Assembly (NCBI GenBank): GCA_017503285.1 | Contig: JAFVTH010000018.1 | Location: 45,919-109,918, forward strand | Direction of reading: 5' to 3' | Source: Clostridia bacterium | GTDB taxonomy: Bacteria > Bacillota > Clostridia > Oscillospirales > CAG-272 | Length of the DNA: 64,000 nt | Shown: one piece after another, positions 56,837 through 64,000 of the stretch | Position numbering within the stretch: the first letter of the stretch is position 1 | Layout: each line of letters opens with the position of its first letter | Program-made: the position numbers and the translations under genes | Notes under the pieces: model-generated | The model's input: the letters and a program-made list of their open reading frames with translations, nothing else | Database searches by the model: none | What the model was told of the DNA's origin: nothing

Positions 56837-59800
56837 TTAAGATGCTATTTCTGTAAGAAGGTCTATTTCGCAAACCGCATCAGCCGCCTCTGCGGATTCT
56901 ATGACGAAGCGCACACTATCAAAATCTCTTCCCAGCTTACCTGTGTTTATCAGTATGCTTTCGCTGGTTTCGGTTCTGCACTCAAATGCTTCATCCTCGC
57001 CTGTTACCAGGTAAACCGTACATTTTATGCCTTGAACCAGCTTGATATAGATATAATCAATATTATCTCTTGTGTTGTGAGCAGTAATTGTAACCTCTCC
57101 CTGTCCCTTTGTGGCAATAGCTACGCTATCATAATCGCCATCAGTAAGCAGGGACGCATCGCCTATGTAATTGCCCTCTATTTGAATATTCTCCTCAAGC
57201 AGCCAATCCCTAGTCTCACAGTCAATGGAGCTGTAGCATCTTGAGCATTTTTTGGTTATCACGCCATCGCTTGCGTTTATAATGGTATAGCTGTGTCCTA
57301 AAGGACCTGAAAGCTCACGGCGCTCAACCTTGCCACAGCTATCACAGGTGCGTTCAGTATATTCCCCTGTGGTGCAGGTAGCATAGGTATCTCTCCACAT
57401 GCCCCACTTGTGAGATGTGCCAAGACTCATTTTCGACGGCTTTGATTGATTGCTCATGCATTTTGTGCAGGTGCGCTTTGAATATCCCGGCTCCTCACAG
57501 TTTGGCTCGGTATAAGCAGTCCATTCTCCCCACTCGTGTCCCTCGCCATCAACGCAAGGAAGCTCACCATAGTATATTGCATTAAGGCTTTCATCTATCC
57601 AGTCCTCTTGCCAAAGTGGTTGTTTTTCCTCTGCGTCACACTCTACTATGGCAAACTTAACACCATAAAATGCATTCTTTTCTATGACAATTACAGACAC
57701 AGGTATGGCAATTTCTGTTAAAAGAGGGCAGTTTTCAAATGCCAAGGCTCTTACCGTCTTAACATTATCTCCAAGCCTTACCTTTGCAAGCCTTGTGCAA
57801 TCCTTAAAGGCCCCGGTGGCAATCTCAACCACAGGCAAGCCCTTATATTCGCTTGGAATTTCTACCTCTTCAAAAAGCTTTCCTACATAATTAAGAATAT
57901 ATCCGTCCTCTGTCTGGTTTAGCACAAAGCTCATTTCCTCAGCTACTCTGTGCCATTCTACATTTTGATTTTCATTTATTGCTGCTTTGGCATTTTCCGA
58001 GGTGATGGTTATATATTTTTCCCCTGCAAGCCATACATAGCCTGCTCTCATATAGACGTCTTCTATATTATCGCAGCCTAAAAAGGCATTTTTGCCAATA
58101 AACTCAACATTATCTGAAATGTTTATGTGCGCAAGGGCGCTGCAATTAATAAACGCGCTTGCATAAATGTATTTTACGTTTGCGCCTATGCTAAGGGTGG
58201 TCAAATTAATGTGATTTGCAGCTACACCCTCTCCAATTGCAACAATTGGCTTGCCGTTATAGCTATCATTAATTATAAGCAAATCCTCGTCTGCACCTAT
58301 GTAGGTAAGCACGTAGCCACCAAGCTTGTCGCTATAGGTATATTTTATTTCCTTGTCGACTGAAGCAGGCTCGTTAATTTGCCACTTGAATGCAGAGCAG
58401 TCCTCTGTAAGAAGCTTAGCAAGCGTCTGACCGTTGCTCTTTTCCTCGCTTGTTAGATTCCTTTGTCCCGCATACCAATTATTATCTGATTCAAAATCAA
58501 CCTGACTTAAGCTATTACAGAATAAGAATGCATTAGGCATAATCTTTACAGCTGTTTGTGGAATGGTTATTTGCTTAAGGGCTGTACAGCCATAGAATAA
58601 TTCGCTGCCGATTTCCTCTATTCCGCTTGGAAATACTACGCTTGTTAGGCTTGTGCAGTTTTTGAAGGTGCTTGTGCCAAGAGCTTTACATCCGCCATTA
58701 ACCGAGAAGCTTTCAAGGCTTGTGCAATCTGCAAGCACCTCATAGCCAACCTCGCCGGAAATATCTCCAACGATTGAAACGCGGGTAAGAGATTTACAGC
58801 CCTTGAAGGCATAGTTGCCAATGGACCATATTTTGCTTGCGTTTAGCTCTACACTCTTAAGGCTCTGACAATTTTCAAAGGCAGATGCGCCAATATAGTC
58901 AACACCTACACCAAAATCAATTTCAGAAAGCGCTGTGCAGTTATAAAATGCGTATTTTTCAATAGCGCCTATTCCGTCATCAAGTATAACGGAGGTAAGC
59001 CTTGCATCCTTAAAGGCATATGGGAAAATTTTTGTAAGAGATGCCTCTGTTGGTGCCTTATAGGTGGTGCTTGTCTTGCCAACCGCGTATCTAACAAGGC
59101 GACAGCCCTTTACGCCTGTGTACATATCTGTGTAATAGGTATAAAGGCTTCCGTCGTATGCTGTGTACTGTGGATTTGATGAGCTTACAACAAATTCCGT
59201 AATAGCGTTTGAGCCATCAAAGGCAAGCTCGTTTATGCTTGTGGTGGTTGAAGGAATTTCAACCCTTTTAAGAGCTGTGCAATTATTAAAGGCATTTTTC
59301 TCAATTGTTGTGACATTTGAAAGGATTACTGTTTCAACAGTAGTGTTATTAGAAAACGCGCCCTCAGCTATGCCCACAACCGGTAGTCTATCATATGTGC
59401 CGGGTACTGTAACAGTAGTGTCCTCGCCCACATATTTTACAAGAACATAGTTATCGTTTTGCTTTTCGTAAACAAACTGGGACTTTTCAGCCCATTTTGG
59501 ATATAGAGTTTTATTTCCTCTTGTGCCTATTTCAATAGATGTGATTTTCTTGGTCAGCGCAGAATCCTCATACCAGCCAAGGAATATATGGTCCTCCCAT
59601 GTTGGCACAGGAAGCTCCACATAATCGTTTACTGTGTAGGTGCTATCCTCGGGATATTCCGCACCGATGCTATCAATAGAGCTTGCATACTTGATTGTAT
59701 AGGTTTTCGCAGACCACTTTGCATAAAGGCTCATAGCGCCTGTTGTACCCTTGCCAATAAACCAAACAGATGAGCCTGTCAGGCTCGGGCTTCTGTACCA

Positions 59801-61180
59801 GCCCACAAAATCATAATCCTCACGCGTTGGCTCTTCAAGATAAAAGTGATCCTCAGCTGTGTAGTACTCCTTTGTGGGATAAGAGGTAAACTCGTCGCAA
59901 AGAAGATGGTAGGTTATCGGATATCTTAGCTGTACCCAAGCAGCATAAACATCGATATCGCCTGTGGTGCCCTCTTTAATTCCTGTAATTTCGTTGTAGT
60001 AATATTTGTCACTGCACCAAGCCTTAAATTCATAGCCTACCTTTGTTGGGGCATTAAATTCAAAGCTATCATTTATTGTATAGGTGTCAGTATTTAGGTT
60101 TTCAACGCCATTATAAATTAAATGGTAGGTAATTTTGTAATTAATAACCGTCCATCTTGCCTCTATGCTTATGTCCGCAGCAGCACTACCATCAAGCTGA
60201 GTAACGCTTGTGTCTGTGCCCTTTTTGAACCAACCGTCAAAACGGTATCCCTTTTTTGTCGGGGCACTTAATTCAAGGCTTTCATTATATTTTATGCGGT
60301 CCTTATTTTTGTCGGAATTTTCGCCACCGTTTAATATATATGTAATGCCATATTCTCTAACCTGCCAAATTGCATAAAGAGTTGTGTCCTCAGCCCCCAT
60401 TTTGTAGTCGCTTGCTTTTGTATATTCAACGTCTCCATTTGGTGTGGTTGAGTAGCCCTTTAATATATAGCCAACTCTTTGTATGCTGTTTTCGCTAAGT
60501 GAAAATTTTTCATCTGTGGCAAGCTGGAAGGTGTTTGAGCCGTTTGTTCCGTCATTTTTATTGATTTTAAGCGTATTAATGTTTGCTCTGAACTTAGGGA
60601 CCAGACTTGTGTCTTCTTTTACTGTATCCTTTTCAAAGTCCCATTCCTTCTCGCCATTATACCAGCCAATAAATGTGTATCCGTGCTTTTGGGGGTCCTG
60701 TGGCTTGCTTAGCTTATCGCCCGGCTCAACATACATAGTAACTCCGTTAATTGATACTATACAGTCATCGGTATAATCGCCCAAGGTGCTAAAAAGAATT
60801 GCAAAAAATATTGTGCTGCATATTGTAACTACACCTGCAACAATTGATAAGATAATTATAAGTGCCCTTAGATTAAATGGCTTTTTAGGCTCCACTTTTT
60901 CTTCCTGTGGTGGCTCACACGCAGGTGGCACCGGCGCCTGCTCACCCTCTGTTATCTCCACTGTGGGAGCTAATGATAAATCAACGCTGTCATCCAAAAG
61001 GTCATCACAGCTGATATCAAAAACTCTCGCTATTTTTCTAAGCTTATCAATTTCTGGTTGGCTAATATTTGCTTCCCATTTATAAACCGCCTGACGAGAT
61101 ACATCAAGACGTATAGCAAGCTGCTCCTGAGACAAGCCCTTTTGCTTTCTTAGATATGCAATTTTTTCGGAAATCTGCAT
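56837..61180 (-). CDS. Transmembrane one-component protein: XRE HTH + TM + six InlB B-repeats + BspA LRR + C-terminal domain
   Basis: A 1447-residue protein with a striking order of domains. Residues 1-60: XRE helix-turn-helix (SEKIAYLRKQKGLSQEQLA, VSRQAVYKWEANIS, FDISCDDLL). Residues 70-100: Pro/Glu linker. Residues 104-133: one transmembrane helix. Then about six InlB B-type repeats (each with GY-x-F-x-GW and ending LYxxW; residues about 150-580), a run of BspA-type LRR_5 repeats (about 590-1230, with many N-C-T/S-A-L turns), paired-Cys segments (CTKC, CDSC, CSRC) and a C-terminal beta-rich, discoidin-like part. The topology places DNA binding inside and the repeats outside, so an external signal could control transcription. 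GGAGAAC precedes the ATG. Confidence 0.85.
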   Translation of the reverse strand: MQISEKIAYLRKQKGLSQEQLAIRLDVSRQAVYKWEANISQPEIDKLRKIARVFDISCDDLLDDSVDLSLAPTVEITEGEQAPVPPACEPPQEEKVEPKKPFNLRALIIILSIVAGVVTICSTIFFAILFSTLGDYTDDCIVSINGVTMYVEPGDKLSKPQDPQKHGYTFIGWYNGEKEWDFEKDTVKEDTSLVPKFRANINTLKINKNDGTNGSNTFQLATDEKFSLSENSIQRVGYILKGYSTTPNGDVEYTKASDYKMGAEDTTLYAIWQVREYGITYILNGGENSDKNKDRIKYNESLELSAPTKKGYRFDGWFKKGTDTSVTQLDGSAAADISIEARWTVINYKITYHLIYNGVENLNTDTYTINDSFEFNAPTKVGYEFKAWCSDKYYYNEITGIKEGTTGDIDVYAAWVQLRYPITYHLLCDEFTSYPTKEYYTAEDHFYLEEPTREDYDFVGWYRSPSLTGSSVWFIGKGTTGAMSLYAKWSAKTYTIKYASSIDSIGAEYPEDSTYTVNDYVELPVPTWEDHIFLGWYEDSALTKKITSIEIGTRGNKTLYPKWAEKSQFVYEKQNDNYVLVKYVGEDTTVTVPGTYDRLPVVGIAEGAFSNNTTVETVILSNVTTIEKNAFNNCTALKRVEIPSTTTSINELAFDGSNAITEFVVSSSNPQYTAYDGSLYTYYTDMYTGVKGCRLVRYAVGKTSTTYKAPTEASLTKIFPYAFKDARLTSVILDDGIGAIEKYAFYNCTALSEIDFGVGVDYIGASAFENCQSLKSVELNASKIWSIGNYAFKGCKSLTRVSIVGDISGEVGYEVLADCTSLESFSVNGGCKALGTSTFKNCTSLTSVVFPSGIEEIGSELFYGCTALKQITIPQTAVKIMPNAFLFCNSLSQVDFESDNNWYAGQRNLTSEEKSNGQTLAKLLTEDCSAFKWQINEPASVDKEIKYTYSDKLGGYVLTYIGADEDLLIINDSYNGKPIVAIGEGVAANHINLTTLSIGANVKYIYASAFINCSALAHINISDNVEFIGKNAFLGCDNIEDVYMRAGYVWLAGEKYITITSENAKAAINENQNVEWHRVAEEMSFVLNQTEDGYILNYVGKLFEEVEIPSEYKGLPVVEIATGAFKDCTRLAKVRLGDNVKTVRALAFENCPLLTEIAIPVSVIVIEKNAFYGVKFAIVECDAEEKQPLWQEDWIDESLNAIYYGELPCVDGEGHEWGEWTAYTEPNCEEPGYSKRTCTKCMSNQSKPSKMSLGTSHKWGMWRDTYATCTTGEYTERTCDSCGKVERRELSGPLGHSYTIINASDGVITKKCSRCYSSIDCETRDWLLEENIQIEGNYIGDASLLTDGDYDSVAIATKGQGEVTITAHNTRDNIDYIYIKLVQGIKCTVYLVTGEDEAFECRTETSESILINTGKLGRDFDSVRFVIESAEAADAVCEIDLLTEIAS

Positions 61181-61233
61181 TTTCGTTCTCCTTTTCGTTT
61201 TTGTATCTCAATCTTAGCATAGAGCCGTTTTTT

Positions 61234-61273
61234 TATCTACAAACACCTGTTTGAATTTGTCAACCAATGGTTG
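61234..61273 (-). promoter_or_regulatory. Putative promoter with two inverted-repeat operators of the 56837 gene
   Basis: On the minus strand TTGACA (61263-61258) and a weak TAGATA (61239-61234) are 18 bp apart. CAAACA-CC-TGTTTG (61240-61253) fills the spacer, and CAACCA-A-TGGTTG (61261-61273) overlaps the -35. Both fit CAAnCA-N(1-2)-TGnTTG. The same layout appears at the two XRE loci. The HTH of the encoded protein is the likely binder (inference). Confidence 0.45.
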
Positions 61274-61355
61274 CATTTTTAGGATTTTTTACTGTTTTCT
61301 ACCAAATGTTAGCAAAAATTCATACACTTATGGCTATTTTTTTATAAAATGAGAA

Positions 61356-61415
61356 AAAAGAAAAAACCAAGCTTTAGGCTCGGCTTTTTCATATGAGTGA
61401 ACTAAATCTGTAAGC
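61356..61415. repeat. 60-bp perfect direct repeat, copy 1 (distal)
   Basis: Identical to 61558-61617. It duplicates the rnpB terminator and the last ~20 nt of the RNase P RNA. The copies are 142 bp apart, giving a 202-bp period. Confidence 0.9.
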
Positions 61416-61579
61416 TGATTTCGAGGCTAAAACAATTGGGTATTGTTTTTGCCGATGAAATTCCACCCAAGCAAGGAAAAAAACGAGCCAATTTATTGGC
61501 GATGTTATTTGACTATGCGACGTGGCGTGGTACAGAACACGGCGCACAATTATTTTTAAAAGAAAAAACCAAGCTTTAG
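61406..61579 (+). pseudogene. C-terminal remnant of an unknown protein between the direct repeats
   Basis: After an in-frame stop at 61403-61405, one frame stays open for 57 codons to a TAG at 61577-61579, without a credible start. It would read (in part) QLGIVFADEIPPKQGKKRAN and later LLAMLFDYATWRGTEHGAQL, a natural-looking protein tail whose last residues are encoded by the repeat. I do not recognise the family. It looks like the 3' end of a gene brought in by an integration or duplication at the rnpB 3' end. Confidence 0.5.
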
Positions 61580-61617
61580 GCTCGGCTTTTTCATATGAGT
61601 GAACTAAATCTGTAAGC
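61558..61617. repeat. 60-bp perfect direct repeat, copy 2 (in rnpB)
   Basis: Same 60 bp as 61356-61415; covers the rnpB terminator and the RNA's 3' strand, so the RNA is complete with this copy. Suggests an attachment-site-like duplication. Confidence 0.9.
61561..61590 (-). terminator. Terminator of rnpB
   Basis: On the minus strand AAGCCGAGC pairs with GCTTGGTTT (two G-U pairs) around CTAAA, followed by T-run. An identical terminator is in the distal repeat at 61359-61388. Confidence 0.8.
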
Positions 61618-61963
61618 CGTGTTCTGTTAAAAGACGGTCATCTATCTTTGCCTTGTGTCACCACAAGGCTCCGCAATTATGCGTGCCACCCAAGAGAATA
61701 GCAAAGCTTTATCGGGCAAATAAAAATCCTCTTATACGGTGTTGCTTCGGATAGGGTTTACACCTACTCTATGTTACCATAGAATATCGTGAGCTCTTAC
61801 CTCGCGTTTTCATCCTTACCACAAGTGGCGGTAATTTTCTGTTGCACTTTCCCTAAGGTCACCCTCGGCTGACGTTATCAGTTATCCTGCCCTATGAAGC
61901 ACGGACTTTCCTCACACTAATACCTTTCGGCGTGATAGTGCGCAACCGTCCAACTTAGTTCGA
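61597..61963 (-). ncRNA. rnpB: RNase P RNA
   Basis: About 367 nt on the minus strand. The universally conserved segment GAGGAAAGTCCGTGCT and the 3' block ACAGAACACGGCTTACAG are both present. P1 is formed by GAACTAA at the 5' end (61961-61955) and TTAGTTC at the 3' end (61607-61601). It carries its own consensus promoter and terminator. It is the catalytic RNA that matures tRNA 5' ends. Confidence 0.95.
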
Positions 61964-61967
61964 GATT

Positions 61968-61996
61968 ATTATAATAAATTTTTAACACTTTGTCAA
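61968..61996 (-). promoter_or_regulatory. Promoter of rnpB
   Basis: On the minus strand TTGACA (61996-61991) and TATAAT (61973-61968), 17-bp spacer; RNA starts about 6 bp downstream. Confidence 0.9.
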
Positions 61997-62064
61997 GTTA
62001 TTGGCATTTATATTTAGCAGGCATATGATAAAAAATAATCATATAGTCTTTAGGGAGCGATGCT

Positions 62065-62256
62065 ATGGACAAAAATTTTTCATTAAAAATGCCTCTTGAT
62101 TTTCAAATGGCGCTTGCCCACAATCCAAAGGCAATGCACACCTTTCTCTCTCTTGACGACCAAAGACAGGACGAGATTATAAAAAGGGCGCACAGCATTG
62201 AAACAAAGCGTGAAATGGCGCTTTTTGTAAACGGAATTAACGAGGCGAAAATATAA
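62065..62256 (+). CDS. Small YdeI/OmpD-associated-like protein
   Basis: A 63-residue protein, MPLDFQMALAHNPKAMHTFL then DDQRQDEIIKRAHSIETK, resembling the C-terminal helical segment of the YdeI/OmpD-associated family (bacteriocin protection). It is much shorter than full YdeI proteins, which add an N-terminal domain. AGGGAG precedes the ATG. The role is unknown; it lies alone between rnpB and a terminator. Confidence 0.55.
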   Translation: MDKNFSLKMPLDFQMALAHNPKAMHTFLSLDDQRQDEIIKRAHSIETKREMALFVNGINEAKI

Positions 62257-62280
62257 AATATCGACACAGGGTGCAAAAAA

Positions 62281-62308
62281 AGGGCAGAAACTTGTTCTGC
62301 TCCTTTTT
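62281..62308. terminator. Bidirectional terminator
   Basis: AGGGCAGAA and TTCTGC-T-CCT form a hairpin between two convergent genes, with A- and T-runs on either side. Confidence 0.8.
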
Positions 62309-63048
62309 TATTCCATTTCTACAATTTTCTTGAAGAATAAAACTGCGGAGTTATAGGTTTCTTCCTTTGCTACGCTGTTTTTGCGCACGCACAAGACGCT
62401 GTTTCGCAAAAGGCTCTCCATAGCAGGATATTTTTCTATAAATGCAGTTTTGCTAAGGTCAATGCTATATCCGTCATAGGCGGACTCCGGCTTTTCTCCA
62501 AGAAGCTCAGTTAGCGCAGCAAAGCCACCCTTGTAATGCTTTTCGTAAATTTCCTTATCCATTATGAAAAGGCAAATTTGCCCGGCTGCCATTTGGTTAT
62601 TCATGCTTTCAAGAGCTTGCAAATTTGCCTGCTCCGTCAAAACCTGACCAAAGAGCTGCTTATTTTCCTCGCTATTATCAAGATGACCCTGACCTTGATA
62701 GGTGGTTGGCACAAAATTAATAAGCCTTTCCCCATCCCCGTTAAAGTCGTCCATTGCGTCAACCAGCGCTTCCATTGTATCTTCAAAGGGCTGGGATTTT
62801 AAGTATACAGGTCCAAAGTAGGCAATTTCAACATCGTACTCCGGTCTTTGAAGCGCCCAAACGATTCCGATTGTCAAAACGGTCACAATGAAAAGTGCAA
62901 TAATAACCTTCCATTTATGGTGAAACCAAAAATTTGCCACCTTATTTGTTTTGGTTATAACCTCTTTTTCGTCATGAATCTTGCTGTCGTTTTCAATACC
63001 CAAGAGCCTTTGGCGCCTTGCTTCATTGGATTCATTAATTTCGCTCAT
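62308..63048 (-). CDS. Unknown single-TM protein
   Basis: A 246-residue protein with an acidic cytoplasmic N-terminus (about 45 residues), one membrane helix (about residues 48-66, VIIALFIVTVLTIGIVWAL) and an extracellular domain of ~180 residues with mixed helices and strands (SQPFEDTMEALVDAMDD, NNQMAAGQICLFIMDKEI). The start follows a TTAGGAG-like site. No motif is recognised; a solute-binding or sensing role is possible but not shown. Confidence 0.6.
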   Translation of the reverse strand: MSEINESNEARRQRLLGIENDSKIHDEKEVITKTNKVANFWFHHKWKVIIALFIVTVLTIGIVWALQRPEYDVEIAYFGPVYLKSQPFEDTMEALVDAMDDFNGDGERLINFVPTTYQGQGHLDNSEENKQLFGQVLTEQANLQALESMNNQMAAGQICLFIMDKEIYEKHYKGGFAALTELLGEKPESAYDGYSIDLSKTAFIEKYPAMESLLRNSVLCVRKNSVAKEETYNSAVLFFKKIVEME

Positions 63049-63066
63049 TTATTTCTCCTATAAAAA

Positions 63067-63092
63067 AGGCATTTCCTTGCACGAAAATGCCT
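63067..63092 (-). terminator. Terminator of the metallophosphoesterase gene
   Basis: GGCATTTTC and GAAATGCC pair on the minus strand, then TTTTTT. Confidence 0.8.
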
Positions 63093-63131
63093 CTTGCTAT
63101 TCGTACACAGATTAGTATACCATAGCCGAAT

Positions 63132-63812
63132 TTAATTTTCAAGTGGAATTACGTCAAACCAAACTGCGCGAAACTTACCGCCGATTAGCCTATCGGCATG
63201 CCAATGACCGAAGAACCAGCGCTTAAAGGCTACTTCCCCCACTACCCAATCAAAGAAGCCGTTTAGCTCAAGCTCGTGACTATCGCAATACTTACCCATC
63301 ATACGCACCACAGTCTGTGGGGCTGTGTGACTGATTATGTAGTCAACCTTGAAGCCTGCCTCCCTTAGGTTTTTTGTTGCCTCCCTATATTCCTCGTTAT
63401 TTGGCATTTCCTCTTTCCAATAGGAATAGCCCTCCTTGCGCATATACCTGTCAATGCTGTAGCCGCCACCCATAACAAAGAAGGTCTTGCCCTGCAGGTT
63501 GAAAACCTGTCCCCTTGTCAGGTGCAGCACGTTTTCTCTGATTTTATGTACATAGCCGCCATTCCACTTAACCCTTGGATATTCTTTGATGGCAGGAAAG
63601 TTTTCGTGGTTGCCATCACAAAAGCAGATGGTGTATGGCTTTTTCTCCAAGGAATTAAGAAAAGCATGCTCATAGGCTTGGTTAGTGAACAGATATCCGA
63701 AGTCGCCGCAAACTATCAAAATGTCCTTATCTGTCCACTGACTCTCCCCATACATATTTAGCTCTAAAAAGCGTCCTTGCTCGCCGTGGGTGTCCCCTGT
63801 TATGTAAATCAT
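63132..63812 (-). CDS. Metallophosphoesterase
   Basis: A 226-residue calcineurin-like phosphoesterase. The metal motifs are in order: YITGDTHGE (D and H), VCGDFG, DGNHEN (the Asn-His pair), and the later SHTAP and GHWHADR. This small form resembles bacterial phosphodiesterases of unknown or variable substrate. It is preceded by the non-coding stretch at 63813-64000; the ATG lacks a strong ribosome binding site. Confidence 0.85.
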   Translation of the reverse strand: MIYITGDTHGEQGRFLELNMYGESQWTDKDILIVCGDFGYLFTNQAYEHAFLNSLEKKPYTICFCDGNHENFPAIKEYPRVKWNGGYVHKIRENVLHLTRGQVFNLQGKTFFVMGGGYSIDRYMRKEGYSYWKEEMPNNEEYREATKNLREAGFKVDYIISHTAPQTVVRMMGKYCDSHELELNGFFDWVVGEVAFKRWFFGHWHADRLIGGKFRAVWFDVIPLEN

Positions 63813-64000
63813 GCCTGACGGGAGTGAAACGAACCAGTTTTGGAACGGACAAAAGTCCTGTCTTCTGCGTTAAAATTTTTCGAAATATTTTTATATGTCA
63901 TCAAAATTTTGCCTTGAATACAAGCCTTTTGGCTCGTTCTAAAATGCAAGGCACCTTAAGCCGATGTATTTTTAGAAAATTTTGGCAAGATTGCGACGCA
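63813..64000. other. Intergenic stretch, no gene seen
   Basis: No open frame is convincing. It holds short inverted repeats, such as GGAC-AAAA-GTCC and a GCCTTG (about 63911) to CAAGGC (about 63946) pair. The window ends here, so an upstream gene cannot be assessed. Confidence 0.5.

Noticed and set aside
61181-61600. Intact integrase or prophage next to rnpB
   Set aside because: Only a 57-codon tail remains; no tyrosine or serine recombinase motif is present in the window.
63813-64000. Third copy of the palindromic element
   Set aside because: It shares only GGACAAAAGTCC-like words and A/T-rich runs; the nested arms of the 30-kb and 48-kb copies are not present.

Overview
The window reads as chromosome of an anaerobic, fermentative member of the Bacillota, most likely class Clostridia. 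Reasons: strong AGGAGG-type ribosome binding sites, moderate-to-low GC, canonical TTGACA-N17-TATAAT promoters, the yceD-rpmF pair, a PduL phosphotransacylase, a Bacillus-type MazF, HPr/EI/EIIA genes, InlB-repeat and BspA-type surface proteins, and no respiratory genes. The genus cannot be named from sequence alone. Most of the window is ordinary housekeeping and carbohydrate metabolism; the unusual content lies in promoters, intergenic repeats and two very large surface proteins.

Layout. 1-8.1 kb: end of an unknown gene, a divergent 2-hydroxyacid dehydrogenase, and a five-gene plus-strand operon (old-yellow-enzyme-like flavoenzyme, SDR, FAD flavoprotein, sugar isomerase/epimerase-like TIM barrel, cytoplasmic heparinase II/III-like lyase). 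8.1-11.4 kb: lipid kinase, esterase, pduL, YihY. 11.4-14.4 kb: the lysine operon dapA-dapB-lysA. 14.6-17.9 kb: pyridoxal-kinase family gene, MFS transporter, and a divergent XRE regulator/membrane-protein pair with tandem operators. 18.0-18.6 kb: tRNA-Gln followed by inverted relics of its own 3' end. 18.6-31.2 kb: Gfo/Idh/MocA oxidoreductase, DUF4886, L-rhamnose mutarotase, GDPD, MarR plus acyl-CoA ligase, FucO-like dehydrogenase, and a compact operon of repair and nucleotide-pool genes (AlkD, dUTPase, histidine phosphatase, NUDIX), then a CPBP protease. 31.2-33.9 kb: polar amino-acid ABC importer. 33.9-41.8 kb: NUDIX, rpmF/yceD, orphan mazF, acyl-ACP thioesterase, NSS transporter, GH78-type rhamnosidase. 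41.9-46 kb: paired ABC exporter half-transporters divergent from an XRE regulator. 46-48.5 kb: ptsH-ptsI-crr. 48.6-51.5 kb: large BspA-like exported protein. 51.7-52.4 kb: non-coding repeat mosaic. 52.4-56.7 kb: pgk-tpiA and U32-uppP. 56.8-61.2 kb: a 1447-residue transmembrane protein with a DNA-binding domain inside and InlB/LRR repeats outside. 61.3-62.0 kb: RNase P RNA whose 3' end is duplicated as a 60-bp direct repeat around a coding remnant. 62-64 kb: small YdeI-like protein, membrane protein, metallophosphoesterase.

How the parts fit. Sugar use is supported by rhamnose functions (GH78, RhaM, FucO-like lactaldehyde reductase), the uronate/polysaccharide-like operon at the left end and general PTS components; sugars feed glycolysis (pgk, tpiA) and acyl-phosphate metabolism (pduL). 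Three loci share one regulatory design: a near-consensus promoter with an inverted-repeat operator placed between -35 and -10, next to or upstream of a gene for an XRE-type DNA-binding protein. The most unusual items are the HTH-TM-InlB-LRR protein with its putative operators, the rnpB direct repeat, a dispersed ~80-bp palindromic element found twice just upstream of start codons, and a 9-mer (GACACAGGG) that occurs far more often than expected.
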